Both the position numbers and the translations under genes were made by a program. Below the pieces are notes generated by a model. That model was not told the origin of the DNA. It searched no databases and saw only the letters and a list, made by a program, of their open reading frames with translations. DNA of 60,826 nt from Alcanivorax sp. Its GTDB lineage: Bacteria; Pseudomonadota; Gammaproteobacteria; Pseudomonadales; Alcanivoracaceae. Of the stretch, positions 35,501-44,734 are shown piece by piece; within the stretch, counting starts at the first letter, position 1, and every line of letters starts with the position of its first letter. The DNA is taken from NCBI RefSeq assembly GCF_002733835.1, contig NZ_NVWY01000035.1, positions 1-60,826 on the forward strand. Direction: 5' to 3'.

Positions 35501-35745
35501 CTGCTGTGCCTGATGCTCCGGCGGATGACACCCCGGCGCCGTCCAGCGCTGACGTGTTGGCTGATGAGGATGACTTCGACTTCCTGGGTGAAACTGACGA
35601 GAACGCGACCAAGCTGGATCTCGCCAAAGCCTATATCGACATGGGTGATAACGAAGGCGCCAAGGATATCCTCAACGAAGTGATCTCTGAAGGTAACGAC
35701 CAGCAGCAGTCCGAAGCCCGGGAGTTGCTCAGCCAAGTGGGCTAA
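32557..35745 (+). CDS. fimV: FimV/HubP-type polar landmark protein
   Basis: A 1062-residue inner-membrane protein that organises the cell pole and type IV pilus function in Pseudomonas. In order: a signal peptide (about 1-22), the conserved FimV N-terminal domain (22-130), a Pro-rich linker, a peptidoglycan-binding LysM domain (about 199-254: YTVRSSDTMWQIA to VLRIP), a coiled coil (about 345-410), one transmembrane helix (about 530-550), then a very acidic cytoplasmic region rich in LDDLDL-type repeats, and the C-terminal FimV domain with a TPR-like helix pair (LDLAKAYIDMGDNEGAKDIL). The acidic region is strongly biased in composition, which also creates long false frames on the other strand. 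Confidence 0.95.
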   Translation: MLRKLGFGLTAVAMMAPGVAAALGVGEYQLNSYLNQPLDMDVSLHEVGDLSAEEILVNLAPQSEFDAAGVDRSYFLNRLEFSVELQEGDKAQLHISTDQPVREPYLNFLVEFLWPTGRLMREYTVLLDPPSFADSSVTAAPTISRVPQPVTRSEPTPAPAPAAATTSQPDRAPEPAIEPGPQQVQSAPAVADNSPRNSYTVRSSDTMWQIALNNRPSNSVSVQQMLVAIQEMNPDAFINNNVNLVREGTVLRIPNEQEVRTISTRSAIAEVADQNRQWRDMLEKRGIQTPQRAQIDGSRQVTDSDDEAETPTRGEVKLVAPESTAGVDDGDSTGSDEQGSANTAVLENELAIRDESLDRLDRENSELKSRLRDLEEQSSTSEQLLKLRNDQISQLQEELRQLREEQGVASPENDPLLEEPAAPEVPAEDDATADVGEAGDSVAAADATQEEAEQAAGDDVAVLEGSDEEAAEQGGVTDAGDAEESQSVADTADDKDVAADSAVKPVEPVSKPEPVAPAQPPVAQSGGIVDLIMENLLYILLGVLVIVLLIVLLLRGKKKNDNEDLDEPLFDDVDDQQDDEFGLNLDDESAPAVTTVDEDDAADAPPVQGQGGSQDPLEDVEVYVAYGRYPQAVDFLRNEINKSPERADLKVRLLELLKEMGDDAAFQQQATAYAGTGTEVDAAIARLGGAPAPSGEDDEELSLDDLEMGLSSDLDNEPASAPTIEAEAPSLEPESTDELADFDFELDSAEADNDDATVMLDADSEASPSSASAQDDDFSLDFDSDDDAAKEVPEMSDADKQSLSADSLLELDDVGSATLEDDTEFGDLSLDEMNAEFDDLSAEPAADEELDLSLDDLDLSDETGAAPQSTEDDTLADLDIDLELDEAEKSLGGSAEGDDSLDDITSLDLDAPQEDAAPMADAQIDADQVAAADDGSLEDLLGDDDLNLDDDQTLSFDAPEVTDTEVADVEEPTEEAMSIEPAAVPDAPADDTPAPSSADVLADEDDFDFLGETDENATKLDLAKAYIDMGDNEGAKDILNEVISEGNDQQQSEARELLSQVG

Positions 35746-35765
35746 TCCCCCTCTCTCCCTAGGCA

Positions 35766-35804
35766 AAAAGGGGGCGATGCCTTATGGTATCGCCCCCTTT
35801 TTTT
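35766..35804 (+). terminator. Rho-independent terminator of fimV
   Basis: GGGGGCGATGCC, loop TTAT, GGTATCGCCCCC, then a run of seven or more T. It lies 20 bases after the fimV stop. Confidence 0.93.
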
Positions 35805-35923
35805 ATGGCTTCTCCGTTCCCATCGATCGCTGAAGCCTGTGCCAATATTTCTGACGGGCACTGTGGGGAAGCCGCTGTTTGCGGTGAGCTGCGAAGAAGG
35901 CTTCTGTAACGACATGGTGGAAC

Positions 35924-36727
35924 ATGGCACGTATTGCGTTGGGTATTGAGTACGATGGCACGGACTTTCGTGGCTGGCAGACACAGCAGCCCGGGGTGCG
36001 TACGGTCCAGGAGTGCCTGGAAGCGGCATTGAGCAAAGTCGCGAACCACCCGGTAGCCGTAGTGTGCGCGGGGCGAACGGACGCGGGTGTGCACGGTACC
36101 GGGCAGGTGGTGCATTTCGATTCCGATGCTCCCCGTGAGATGAAAAGCTGGATCATGGGCGCCAATACCAATCTGCCGCGGGACGTGACCGTACGGTGGG
36201 CGGTGCCGGTGGACGACGGGTTTCATGCGCGTTTTTCCGCGGTGAGCCGCCGCTACCGTTATGTCATCTATAACCATGCCCGCCCGCCGGCGCTGTATCG
36301 CAATCAGGTAACCTGGAATTACCGCCCGATGAATGTGGCCGCCATGCGCGAGGCGGCTGCGCACCTGGTGGGTGAGCACGACTTTACCGCCTACCGCAGC
36401 GTGCATTGTCAGGCAAAATCGCCATTGAAAACGATGCACAGCCTGACGCTCTACGAGCACGGCAAAGTGCTTGTGCTGGAAGCCCATGCTAACGCGTTCT
36501 TGATGCACATGGTGCGTAATATAGCCGGGGTGCTAATGAGCGTGGGAGCGGGCCAGAAGCCGCCAAGCTGGGCCAGGGAGGTTCTTGAGGGACGTGACCG
36601 CCGCAAAGGAGCAGCCACGGCACCGCCATTCGGCTTGTACCTGGTGGAAATCGAGTACCCGGACAGCTTTGCATTGCCGAAAGATTCGCTTGGGCCTCTG
36701 TGGCTACCGGATGACCTTCAGGCATAA
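35924..36727 (+). CDS. truA: tRNA pseudouridine(38-40) synthase
   Basis: Makes pseudouridine at positions 38-40 of tRNA anticodon arms. The 267-residue protein has the catalytic Asp in CAGRTDAGVHGTGQV, the N-terminal YDGTDFRGWQ motif, and the C-terminal MHMVRNIAGVLMSVG motif of the TruA family. The ribosome site is weak (GGTGGA). It follows the fimV terminator, so it has its own promoter within the 120 bases between. Position between fimV and trpF matches the Pseudomonas order. Confidence 0.96.
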   Translation: MARIALGIEYDGTDFRGWQTQQPGVRTVQECLEAALSKVANHPVAVVCAGRTDAGVHGTGQVVHFDSDAPREMKSWIMGANTNLPRDVTVRWAVPVDDGFHARFSAVSRRYRYVIYNHARPPALYRNQVTWNYRPMNVAAMREAAAHLVGEHDFTAYRSVHCQAKSPLKTMHSLTLYEHGKVLVLEAHANAFLMHMVRNIAGVLMSVGAGQKPPSWAREVLEGRDRRKGAATAPPFGLYLVEIEYPDSFALPKDSLGPLWLPDDLQA

Positions 36728-36800
36728 TGATTAAGAGCAGCACGCGGCATGCCTCAAGCACCACGCTAAAATCCCTGGTTTTTGTTACACTGGAGCACCC

Positions 36801-37457
36801 ATGACCGTACCCCGGGTCAAAATCTGCGGTATTACCCGAATTGAAGATGCCCTGGCGGCGGCGAAGGCCGGTGCCGATGCAATTGGTCTGGTTTTCTATG
36901 GGCCCAGCCCCCGTGCAGTGACTGCGGCTCGCGCGGCGCAGATCTGCGCTAGCCTGCCCCCGTTTGTTACCACGGTGGCGCTTTTTGTGGATGCCCCCCG
37001 TGACCAGATCAACCGGGTGCTGGCCACCGTGCCGGTGGATGTACTGCAGTTCCATGGCAATGAAGACCCGCAGCACTGTGATAGTTTCGGGCGCCCCTGG
37101 ATCAAGGCGGTGCGGATGAAGGACGACGTGGATTTGCATGAGTACGCGCAGGCGTACCGCAACGCGTCGGGGTTACTGGTAGATAGCTATGTGCCGGGGC
37201 TGCCAGGCGGCACCGGCGAAGTTTTCAACTGGGGCAGGGTTCCGAAAGACCTGCCCTTGCCCGTGGTGCTGGCCGGTGGCCTGCACCCGGAAAATGTGGC
37301 TGCAGCTGTGACACAGGTTCGGCCATGGGCGGTGGATGTGAGTGGTGGCGTTGAACAGAAGAATGTTCAGGGTCGCCGCAGCGGCGGCATCAAGGATGCC
37401 GCCGCCATTCGCGCCTTTATCAATAGTGTCAAAACACGAGGAGTAGCTGGTGTCTGA
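36801..37457 (+). CDS. trpF: Phosphoribosylanthranilate isomerase
   Basis: A TIM barrel of 218 residues that converts phosphoribosylanthranilate to CdRP in tryptophan synthesis. The N-terminal [15 protein letters not shown] carries the catalytic Cys, and the catalytic Asp is in VDSYVPG. The phosphate-binding end reads [14 protein letters not shown] and [13 protein letters not shown] precedes the ATG. Its last bases overlap the GTG of trpB by eight bases, so the two are coupled. Confidence 0.96.
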   Translation: MTVPRVKICGITRIEDALAAAKAGADAIGLVFYGPSPRAVTAARAAQICASLPPFVTTVALFVDAPRDQINRVLATVPVDVLQFHGNEDPQHCDSFGRPWIKAVRMKDDVDLHEYAQAYRNASGLLVDSYVPGLPGGTGEVFNWGRVPKDLPLPVVLAGGLHPENVAAAVTQVRPWAVDVSGGVEQKNVQGRRSGGIKDAAAIRAFINSVKTRGVAGV

Positions 37458-38661
37458 ACGCCCTGATTTTTCTGCTTTTCCTGATGCACGTGGCCACTTT
37501 GGCCAATTTGGTGGCAGCTTTGTTTCCGAAACCCTGATGGGGGCTTTGGACGAACTGACCGCCATGTATGCGCGTCTCAAGGACGATCCGCAGTTCCGCG
37601 CGGATTTCGACTACGACCTGGCCCACTATGTGGGGCGCCCGTCTCCGCTGTACCTGGCAGAGCGATGGTCGAAGCAGCTCGGTGGCGCAAAGATCTGGCT
37701 CAAGCGTGAGGATCTCAACCACACCGGTGCACACAAGGTGAATAACACCATTGGTCAGGCGCTGTTGGCCAAGCACATGGGCAAACCCCGGGTCATTGCA
37801 GAAACCGGGGCCGGGCAGCACGGGGTGGCCACCGCCACGGTCGCGGCTCGCCTGGGTCTGACGTGTCAGGTGTACATGGGTGCCGAAGACGTGGAGCGCC
37901 AGAAGCTCAATGTTTATCGCATGAAGTTGCTGGGTGCAGAAGTGATTCCGGTGACCTCCGGTTCGCGGACCCTGAAAGACGCCATGAACGAAGCCATGCG
38001 TGACTGGGTCACCAACGTGGATGACACCTTCTACATCATCGGTACGGTAGCCGGCCCGCATCCTTACCCTCAGTTGGTGCGTGATTTCCAGTGCATTATC
38101 GGGCGTGAAGCCCGGGAGCAAAGCCTGAAGCAAGCCGGTCAGCTTCCTGATGCACTGGTGGCCTGCGTGGGCGGTGGCTCCAACGCTATCGGTCTGTTCC
38201 ATCCGTTCCTCAACGATGAAGGCGTGGCCATGTATGGGGTGGAAGCGGCTGGAGACGGGATCGAAACTGGCCGTCATGCTGCGCCGCTGAGTGCGGGCCG
38301 CCCCGGTGTTCTGCATGGCAATCGCACTTATCTGATGGAAGACGACAACGGCCAGATTATCGAAACGCATTCCGTTTCGGCTGGTCTGGATTATCCCGGC
38401 GTGGGCCCCGAGCATTCCTGGCTCAAGGACATTGGTCGGGTGAATTATGTGGCCGCAGACGACCAGGAAGCCCTGTCGGCATTCCGTGAGCTAACCCAGG
38501 TGGAAGGCATTATGCCGGCACTGGAATCGGCCCACGCACTGGCGTATGCCCGTAAATTGGCGCCCACCATGTCACCGGACCAGAACATTGTGGTGAACCT
38601 GTCTGGCCGGGGCGACAAGGATATTCTGACCGTGGCCGCCATTGACGGGATCGAATTCTGA
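37450..38661 (+). CDS. trpB: Tryptophan synthase beta chain
   Basis: Condenses indole and serine to tryptophan with PLP. The 403-residue protein has the PLP Lys motif [17 protein letters not shown], the [10 protein letters not shown] loop, the phosphate cup GGGSNAIG, and the C-terminal HALAYA region. The start is GTG, 8 bases inside trpF, with GAGGAG before it. trpB and trpA are separated by 109 bases holding two hairpins. Confidence 0.97.
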   Translation: MSERPDFSAFPDARGHFGQFGGSFVSETLMGALDELTAMYARLKDDPQFRADFDYDLAHYVGRPSPLYLAERWSKQLGGAKIWLKREDLNHTGAHKVNNTIGQALLAKHMGKPRVIAETGAGQHGVATATVAARLGLTCQVYMGAEDVERQKLNVYRMKLLGAEVIPVTSGSRTLKDAMNEAMRDWVTNVDDTFYIIGTVAGPHPYPQLVRDFQCIIGREAREQSLKQAGQLPDALVACVGGGSNAIGLFHPFLNDEGVAMYGVEAAGDGIETGRHAAPLSAGRPGVLHGNRTYLMEDDNGQIIETHSVSAGLDYPGVGPEHSWLKDIGRVNYVAADDQEALSAFRELTQVEGIMPALESAHALAYARKLAPTMSPDQNIVVNLSGRGDKDILTVAAIDGIEF

Positions 38662-38688
38662 TTCGATGTCAGGCGGTTGGCTTATAGC

Positions 38689-38747
38689 GGCCGGTGTCGT
38701 GTGGTCAAGCACGACACCGGCCCGGAAAGCCCGGAGGAAGGCTTTCC
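38689..38747 (+). repeat. Two hairpins between trpB and trpA
   Basis: A perfect 13-bp stem, GGCCGGTGTCGTG (38689-38701) with CACGACACCGGCC (38710-38722), is followed immediately by a perfect 8-bp stem, GGAAAGCC (38724-38731) with GGCTTTCC (38740-38747). No T run follows either, so they do not look like a full terminator. They may set mRNA stability or processing between trpB and trpA. Confidence 0.85.
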
Positions 38748-38770
38748 ACTACCTGTTTTAAGGAGCAGAA

Positions 38771-39574
38771 ATGCGTCGTATTGAAAGTTGCTTCCAGCGC
38801 CTCGCCGACCAGAAGCGCAAGGCCCTGATTCCTTTTGTGACCGCCGGTGATCCGGTAAAAGAAGTGACGGTGCCGCTGATGCACGCCATGGTAGACGCTG
38901 GCGCCGATATCATTGAGCTGGGCGTGCCGTTTTCCGATCCCATGGCGGACGGGCCAGTGATCCAGCTCGCCTGTGAGCGCGCGCTGGCGCACAACACGTC
39001 CACCCGCGATATCCTGGATATGGTGAAGACATTCCGCGAAACCAACGCGGATACGCCGGTGGTGCTGATGGGCTACCTGAATCCGGTGGAAGTCATGGGT
39101 TACGAGGCCTTTGCCAAAGCCGCAGCGCAGGCGGGTGTGGACGGGGTGCTGCTGGTGGATCTGCCGCCAGAAGAAGCGCTGGATGTGAAGCCACTGATGG
39201 ATGCCCAGGGCCTGGACATGATCTTCCTGGTTGCGCCTACCACCTCGGATGCTCGTATCAAGCTGATTGGCCAGGCCGGTTCCGGCTACCTGTATTACGT
39301 TTCCCTGAAAGGTGTCACCGGCTCCGCCACCCTGAATGTGGATGAAGTGGCGAGCCGGGTTGAAACAATTCGCAACCTTGCTCAATTGCCCATTGGTGTC
39401 GGCTTTGGTATCAAAGACGCTGAATCTGCGCAGGCGGTGAGCCGGGTAGCCGATGGTGTGGTCGTCGGTAGTGCCCTGGTAAACCAGATTGCTGAAAACA
39501 AGGACACCCCGAACGCGATTAATGACGCGGTTGGGGGTATTCTCAGCGCTATGCGTAACGCCATGGATCAATAA
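38771..39574 (+). CDS. trpA: Tryptophan synthase alpha chain
   Basis: Cleaves indole glycerol phosphate to indole, passed to TrpB. The 267-residue TIM barrel has the catalytic Glu in [17 protein letters not shown], catalytic Asp in [12 protein letters not shown], and the phosphate-binding [18 protein letters not shown] lies before the ATG. The next gene, accD, begins 12 bases later. Confidence 0.97.
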   Translation: MRRIESCFQRLADQKRKALIPFVTAGDPVKEVTVPLMHAMVDAGADIIELGVPFSDPMADGPVIQLACERALAHNTSTRDILDMVKTFRETNADTPVVLMGYLNPVEVMGYEAFAKAAAQAGVDGVLLVDLPPEEALDVKPLMDAQGLDMIFLVAPTTSDARIKLIGQAGSGYLYYVSLKGVTGSATLNVDEVASRVETIRNLAQLPIGVGFGIKDAESAQAVSRVADGVVVGSALVNQIAENKDTPNAINDAVGGILSAMRNAMDQ

Positions 39575-39586
39575 CGGGACCTTTGC

Positions 39587-40468
39587 ATGAGCAATAGCAA
39601 CTGGCTGGAGAAAATCCTCCCCGCCGTACGTCGCCCCCAGGAAAGCCGGCGCAACAATATTCCTGAAGGGTTGTGGCGAAAGTGCCCGCGTTGTGAAGGG
39701 GTGGTCTATCGGCCAGAACTGGACCGCAACATGGATGTGTGTCCCAAGTGCGATCACCACTTGCGCATTGATGCGCGCCGTCGCCTCAAGCTGTTTCTGG
39801 ATGAAGGTGCACAAACGGAGATTGGTGGTGAGCTGGCGCCAGTGGATCGTCTCAAGTTCAAGGACTCCAAGAAGTACAAAGATCGTTTGGTAGCAGCCCA
39901 AAAAGCCACAGAAGAAAAAGATGCCCTGGTCGTCTTGAAAGGAACGTTGCATGGTGAGCCGCTTGTGGCTTGCGCCTTTGAATTCAACTTCATGGGTGGC
40001 TCCATGGGCTCCGTGGTGGGCGAGCGTTTTGTCCGCGCGGTGAACGTGTGCCTGGAACAAAAAATGCCGTTGGTGTGCTTTGCTGCCAGTGGCGGGGCAC
40101 GTATGCAGGAAGCCCTGTTCTCACTCATGCAGATGGCAAAAACCAGTGCCGCCCTGGAGAAGATGCGTCAGGCGGGCCTGCCGTTTATTTCTGTGTTGAC
40201 CGATCCGGTCTATGGTGGCGTTTCCGCGTCACTGGCCATGCTGGGCGATGTGAATGTGGCAGAGCCCAACGCGTTGATCGGGTTTGCCGGCCCCCGGGTT
40301 ATCGAGCAAACCGTGCGCCAGAAATTGCCTGAAGGCTTCCAGCGAAGTGAGTTTTTGCTCGATCATGGCGCCATCGACATGATCGTGTCCCGGCATGATA
40401 TGCGTGACACCCTTCACCGTTTGCTGGCCAACATGATGGGCTGGTCGCCGCTGGCGCTGAATGACTGA
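39587..40468 (+). CDS. accD: Acetyl-CoA carboxylase carboxyltransferase subunit beta
   Basis: Transfers CO2 to acetyl-CoA to give malonyl-CoA, together with AccA. The 293-residue protein begins with a zinc ribbon of four Cys ([10 protein letters not shown] and DVCPKCDHH) and has the crotonase-like carboxyltransferase core with [14 protein letters not shown] and [12 protein letters not shown]. The stop overlaps folC by eight bases. Linkage to trpA before and folC after is a familiar arrangement in proteobacteria. Confidence 0.97.
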   Translation: MSNSNWLEKILPAVRRPQESRRNNIPEGLWRKCPRCEGVVYRPELDRNMDVCPKCDHHLRIDARRRLKLFLDEGAQTEIGGELAPVDRLKFKDSKKYKDRLVAAQKATEEKDALVVLKGTLHGEPLVACAFEFNFMGGSMGSVVGERFVRAVNVCLEQKMPLVCFAASGGARMQEALFSLMQMAKTSAALEKMRQAGLPFISVLTDPVYGGVSASLAMLGDVNVAEPNALIGFAGPRVIEQTVRQKLPEGFQRSEFLLDHGAIDMIVSRHDMRDTLHRLLANMMGWSPLALND

Positions 40469-41693
40469 CACCTCTCTGCCTGATTCCCTGGCCGGGTGGC
40501 TATGCCGTATCGAGGCCATGCACCCGGCCGAGATCGAACTGGGCCTGGATCGGCTCCACGGCGTTGCTGCCCGCTTGGCGGTGGCGCATTTTCCCGTCCC
40601 CGTGATTACCGTTGCCGGCACCAATGGCAAAGGCTCCACACTGCGTTTAATGAGGGCGTTAGCTGAACGCCAGGGCCGCAAGGTCTGCCTGTATACCTCT
40701 CCGCATCTTCATGTGTTCAACGAACGGGTTCGCCTGCCTGAAGGCCTGGCCAGCGATGCGCAGTTATGTGCGGCGTTTGCCCAGGTGGAACAGGCCAGGG
40801 GAGGGGTGCCGCTCACCTATTTTGAATTTACCACGCTGGCGGCGCTCTGGTTGTTCAAGGCCAGTGCTGCTGACCTGATCCTGCTGGAAGTGGGCCTGGG
40901 TGGCCGACTGGATGCGGTCAATATTGTCGAACCCGACGTGTCTGTGGTGACGTCCGTAGGTCTTGATCACCAGGACTGGCTTGGCGATACCCGCGAGGCC
41001 ATCGCTGCCGAGAAATGCGGCATTGGCCGGGCCGGCAAGCCGCTGGTATTTGGCGAAATGGACTGGCCGGACAACCTTGTTTCGCTGGCCGCAGGGCTTG
41101 ATGCAAGAGCGGTGTTTGCCGGCCGGGACTTTCATGTCGAGGACGATGCGTTGGTTCTGTCAGGCGACCGACAGTTGCGTTTGCCCACGCAGGTGCGCCT
41201 GGGTGCTGACAATCTGGCCACGGCCTGCCAGGCCCTGGCTCTGGTAGGCATTGAGTGCGGCGATGCGGATGTGGTGGCGGTGGCTGAACTGGGTCTGTTT
41301 GGCCGTTGCGAACAGCAGCACATCGGTGGGGTGTCCTGTTGGTTTGATGTGGGCCACAATCTGCCGGCGGTGCAACGCTTTCTGCAGCAGCTGCCGCCCT
41401 GTACCGGGACCCGGCATCTGGTGTTCGGTATGATGGTCGATAAACCTGTTGATGCGGTGATTGGGCTATTTAACGGCATGGCTGTCCAGTGGTACCTGGC
41501 GGCACCGCAGATTCCCCGTGCGGCACCGACGGCAAGATTGCGAGAGGGACTGCCTGACACGGCGCAGTACCAGGAATATGCCAGTGTGGCGGCGGCTACT
41601 CGCGCCGCGCTGGGTGCGGCTGGTGGTGAGGACCAGGTGGTCGTCTTTGGTTCCTTTTATACCGTGGCAGAAGCTCGCGAGCAGGCGCAGTAA
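40461..41693 (+). CDS. folC: Folylpolyglutamate/dihydrofolate synthase
   Basis: A bifunctional Mur-ligase-type enzyme of 410 residues that makes dihydrofolate and adds glutamates to folates. The ATP-binding loop [12 protein letters not shown] and the [11 protein letters not shown] motif are clear, as is [14 protein letters not shown]. The ATG overlaps accD by eight bases. Ends 34 bases before the SPOR protein gene. Confidence 0.95.
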   Translation: MTDTSLPDSLAGWLCRIEAMHPAEIELGLDRLHGVAARLAVAHFPVPVITVAGTNGKGSTLRLMRALAERQGRKVCLYTSPHLHVFNERVRLPEGLASDAQLCAAFAQVEQARGGVPLTYFEFTTLAALWLFKASAADLILLEVGLGGRLDAVNIVEPDVSVVTSVGLDHQDWLGDTREAIAAEKCGIGRAGKPLVFGEMDWPDNLVSLAAGLDARAVFAGRDFHVEDDALVLSGDRQLRLPTQVRLGADNLATACQALALVGIECGDADVVAVAELGLFGRCEQQHIGGVSCWFDVGHNLPAVQRFLQQLPPCTGTRHLVFGMMVDKPVDAVIGLFNGMAVQWYLAAPQIPRAAPTARLREGLPDTAQYQEYASVAAATRAALGAAGGEDQVVVFGSFYTVAEAREQAQ

Positions 41694-41727
41694 CGGCGGT
41701 GCTAGTGAATGCTGAATGGAGAAACCG

Positions 41728-42351
41728 GTGGATAATCGAGCGCGTCAGCGCATTGTGGGCATTGTACTGTTACTGATTCTGGCCGGGGCGCTGGCACCAT
41801 TCCTGTTCCGTACTCCTGAGCAGGTGCGCAATGCGTTGGATATGCGTATCCCCGAGCCGCCGGAACACAAAACCGTGCTGGTTGAACCTGTAGTGCCGCA
41901 GGAGCGCCTGGACACGGCGGAAGAGCGCATTGTCACTGACCGCCAGGCAATCCGGGATGCTGCCGAGCAGCAGCTGAACGATGAGAACGCGAAAACCGTT
42001 CCGAAAGAGCCGGAGCCAGTGACGCCGGTGAAGGAAAATGCGCCGGTACCGCCACCGGAAGAACCTGTGACACCGCCCCAGATCGACCCCGCCGATGGCC
42101 CTGTGCTGGCCGGCTTTGTGGTGCAGACCGGCAGTTATTCCGACGCCAAGAATGCCAGCGGCATGGTCGATAAACTCAAGGCCGCAGGCTATCGGGCATA
42201 CATACAAACCGACAGCCACGAAGGCAAAGTGGTGCATCGGGTGATGGTCGGGCCGGAAATTCGCAAGGACGATGCCGAATCCACCCGGCAGAAGCTGGCT
42301 GATGACGAGCGTTTCAAGCTTAAGGGGCTGGTGCGGATTTACGTGCCCTGA
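41728..42351 (+). CDS. dedD: SPOR-domain cell division protein (DedD-like)
   Basis: A 207-residue bitopic membrane protein. A cytoplasmic stub leads into one transmembrane helix (about 9-25), then a Pro/Glu-rich periplasmic linker, then a C-terminal SPOR domain (about 125-207: AGFVVQTGSYSDAKNASGMVDKL) that binds denuded peptidoglycan at the septum. I prefer the GTG at 41728 with GGAG 7 bases upstream to the ATG at 41716. Position between folC and cvpA is that of DedD in E. coli. Confidence 0.88.
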   Translation: MDNRARQRIVGIVLLLILAGALAPFLFRTPEQVRNALDMRIPEPPEHKTVLVEPVVPQERLDTAEERIVTDRQAIRDAAEQQLNDENAKTVPKEPEPVTPVKENAPVPPPEEPVTPPQIDPADGPVLAGFVVQTGSYSDAKNASGMVDKLKAAGYRAYIQTDSHEGKVVHRVMVGPEIRKDDAESTRQKLADDERFKLKGLVRIYVP

Positions 42352-42531
42352 CGGATGGCAGCCTGTGTGGTTGTGTCCCTGTTTCGTAAAGCAGGAAAAC
42401 CGGCCATGCATGGGCAAGCGGGTTCGCCTCTGATAAACTGCGCCGTCTGTATTTGCAGGGTGATGTCCGCCTTTTCCTGGTCCGGCATTGCCCTTTTTCA
42501 GCCCTAACCCGCCGGCGAGAGCACGCTTTAC

Positions 42532-43026
42532 ATGAATCTGGCAGACGGCATCATTCTGTTTGTTATCGCAGTCTCCGCACTTCTGAGTGTGCGCCGGGGA
42601 TTTACCCGCGAAGCCTTTTCGTTGCTCACATGGGTAGCGGCCTTTATTATCGCGCGCCTGTTCAGCCCGGCCCTGGATCTCCTTCTCCAGGAGCAGATCT
42701 CCACCCCCAGCCTGCGGGCCGCTGTCGCTTTCGGCAGCCTGTTTGCCTTGACGTTGGCGGTGGGAGCCCTCATCAACCATTTGCTCGGTGAGCTGATCCG
42801 CGTGACCGGCCTGAGCAGTACAGATCGATTGATGGGTATGGTGTTCGGCGCCCTGCGCGGGGTCTTGCTGATGGTCGTACTGGTTGCCCTGGGTCGGCAT
42901 CTGTTTGCCGCTGACCCCTGGTGGCACGAATCTACCCTGGTGCCGCATCTGGTGATGATGGAAGCGTGGACCCGGGACGTTGGCGAGAGTCTTCTCGCCT
43001 TTATCATGAATGTAAGCGGCAGCTAG
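42532..43026 (+). CDS. cvpA: CvpA family protein
   Basis: An inner-membrane protein of 164 residues with about four hydrophobic segments, named for colicin V production in E. coli and linked to envelope homeostasis. [29 protein letters not shown] is typical of the family N-terminus. It lies directly before purF, the classical cvpA-purF arrangement, with 11 bases between. Confidence 0.93.
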   Translation: MNLADGIILFVIAVSALLSVRRGFTREAFSLLTWVAAFIIARLFSPALDLLLQEQISTPSLRAAVAFGSLFALTLAVGALINHLLGELIRVTGLSSTDRLMGMVFGALRGVLLMVVLVALGRHLFAADPWWHESTLVPHLVMMEAWTRDVGESLLAFIMNVSGS

Positions 43027-43037
43027 AGGTAAGTACC

Positions 43038-44561
43038 ATGTGCGGCATTGTGGGTATTGTCGGTCATAGCCATGTGAACCAGGGGATCTACGATGCCCTG
43101 ACCGTTCTCCAGCATCGTGGCCAGGATGCGGCTGGTATCGTGACCTGTGACGGTGATCGTCTCTACCTGCGCAAGGATAACGGCATGGTGCGCGATGTGT
43201 TCCGCACCCGCCATATGCGTCGGCTGGTCGGCAACATGGGGATTGGCCATGTGCGCTATCCCACGGCAGGCAGCTCCAGTTCGGCGGAAGCCCAGCCGTT
43301 CTATGTAAACTCTCCCTATGGCATTACGCTGGCCCACAATGGCAACCTGACGAATGCGGAAGCCCTGGCCGAGCATATCTTTCGTGCCGACCTGCGCCAC
43401 ATCAATACCACCTCCGATTCCGAAGTCCTGCTGAACGTCTTTGCCCACGAGCTGCAAAGCCGCGGCAAGTTGCAGCCGGAGCCGGAAGACATCTTTGATG
43501 CGGTGGCTGCAGTCCATCAACGGGTGGAAGGGGCCTACGCAGTGGTGGCCATGATTACCGGTTACGGCATTCTGGCTTTCCGCGACCCCCATGGTATTCG
43601 CCCGGTGTGCTTTGGCCGCAAGGACACCCCCAACGGACCGGAGTACATGGTGGCTTCCGAGTCTGTGGCTTTGTCTTCCCTGGGTTTCCACGTGGAGCGT
43701 GATCTGGCTCCGGGCGAAGCGATTTACATCACCGCTGATGGTGAGATGCATACCCGTCAGTGCGCGCAATCTCCGAGCTTGCATCCGTGTATTTTTGAGC
43801 AGGTTTATCTGGCGCGACCGGATTCCATTATTGATGGCATCTCCGTGTACAAGGCGCGCCTGCGCATGGGGGAGAAACTGGCCGAGAAGGTGGAGCGTGA
43901 ATGGCCGGACCACGATATTGATGTGGTCATTCCAATCCCTGATACCAGCCGCACGTCCGCCTTGCAGATGGCTAATCATCTGGGCGTGAAATACCGTGAA
44001 GGTTTTATCAAGAACCGGTATATCGGTCGCACCTTTATCATGCCGGGCCAGCAACAGCGCAAGAAATCAGTGCGCCAGAAACTGAACGCCATCGAGCTGG
44101 AATTCCAGGGCAAGAATGTATTACTGGTGGACGATTCCATCGTGCGCGGTACCACCTGCAACGAAATCATCCAGATGGCTCGGGAAGCCGGCGCCCGCAA
44201 AGTGTATTTCGCTTCAGCGGCGCCTGCAGTGAAATACCCGAACGTCTACGGCATTGATATGCCGGTGGCCCAGGAACTGATCGCCCACGGTCGTACCACC
44301 GATGAAATCGGAGAACTGATCGGCGCTGACCGGTTGATCTACCAGGATCTGGATGATCTGGTGGAAACTTGCAAGGAGGGCAACCCCAATGTGGTGTCCT
44401 TCGATTGCTCGGTGTTCAACGGCGAGTATCTGGCCGGCAATATCACACCGGACTATCTGGCCAACCTGGAAGCGCGTCGAAGCGACGCGGCCAAAGGTAA
44501 CAGCGAGAAGACCCAGGCCCTGGCGGATAACGAAATTATTGATCTGCATAACGCTAATTAA
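43038..44561 (+). CDS. purF: Amidophosphoribosyltransferase
   Basis: First committed step of purine synthesis, PRPP and glutamine to phosphoribosylamine. The 507-residue protein begins MCGIVGIVG, with the Ntn-nucleophile Cys exposed after removal of Met. The glutaminase region carries [14 protein letters not shown] and AHNGNLTN; the PRPP site is [14 protein letters not shown]. The ATG at 43038 is fixed by the catalytic Cys at position 2, with AGAGGT upstream; the frame is open further upstream through cvpA in another phase. Confidence 0.97.
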   Translation: MCGIVGIVGHSHVNQGIYDALTVLQHRGQDAAGIVTCDGDRLYLRKDNGMVRDVFRTRHMRRLVGNMGIGHVRYPTAGSSSSAEAQPFYVNSPYGITLAHNGNLTNAEALAEHIFRADLRHINTTSDSEVLLNVFAHELQSRGKLQPEPEDIFDAVAAVHQRVEGAYAVVAMITGYGILAFRDPHGIRPVCFGRKDTPNGPEYMVASESVALSSLGFHVERDLAPGEAIYITADGEMHTRQCAQSPSLHPCIFEQVYLARPDSIIDGISVYKARLRMGEKLAEKVEREWPDHDIDVVIPIPDTSRTSALQMANHLGVKYREGFIKNRYIGRTFIMPGQQQRKKSVRQKLNAIELEFQGKNVLLVDDSIVRGTTCNEIIQMAREAGARKVYFASAAPAVKYPNVYGIDMPVAQELIAHGRTTDEIGELIGADRLIYQDLDDLVETCKEGNPNVVSFDCSVFNGEYLAGNITPDYLANLEARRSDAAKGNSEKTQALADNEIIDLHNAN

Positions 44562-44734
44562 CGCGGGCACGCAGCGCGCCACACGCAACAAGGCAATTGA
44601 GGCGTGCTGCCAGATGAATGAGTCCGTCGCTGCGAATCGACTCGGCTTTTTTCGCGTGTAATGATACTTCCTTTGGGCACAAATCTCTGACGCGTTGTTG
44701 CGTGTCGCGTGCGGCATGAAAGCGAGAATAAACC
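44562..44734 (+). promoter_or_regulatory. purF-metZ intergenic region with terminator-like hairpin
   Basis: GAGTC (44620-44624) pairs with GACTC (44639-44643), with a short inner TCG/CGA stem, followed by GGCTTTTTT: a modest terminator for purF. Around it is an 11-bp inverted repeat, ACACGCAACAA (44581-44591) with TTGTTGCGTGT (44695-44705), that could fold a larger leader upstream of metZ. I see no known riboswitch. Confidence 0.5.

Noticed and set aside
44562..44734. A SAM riboswitch upstream of metZ.
   Set aside because: I could not find the conserved core of any SAM riboswitch class; only inverted repeats are visible.
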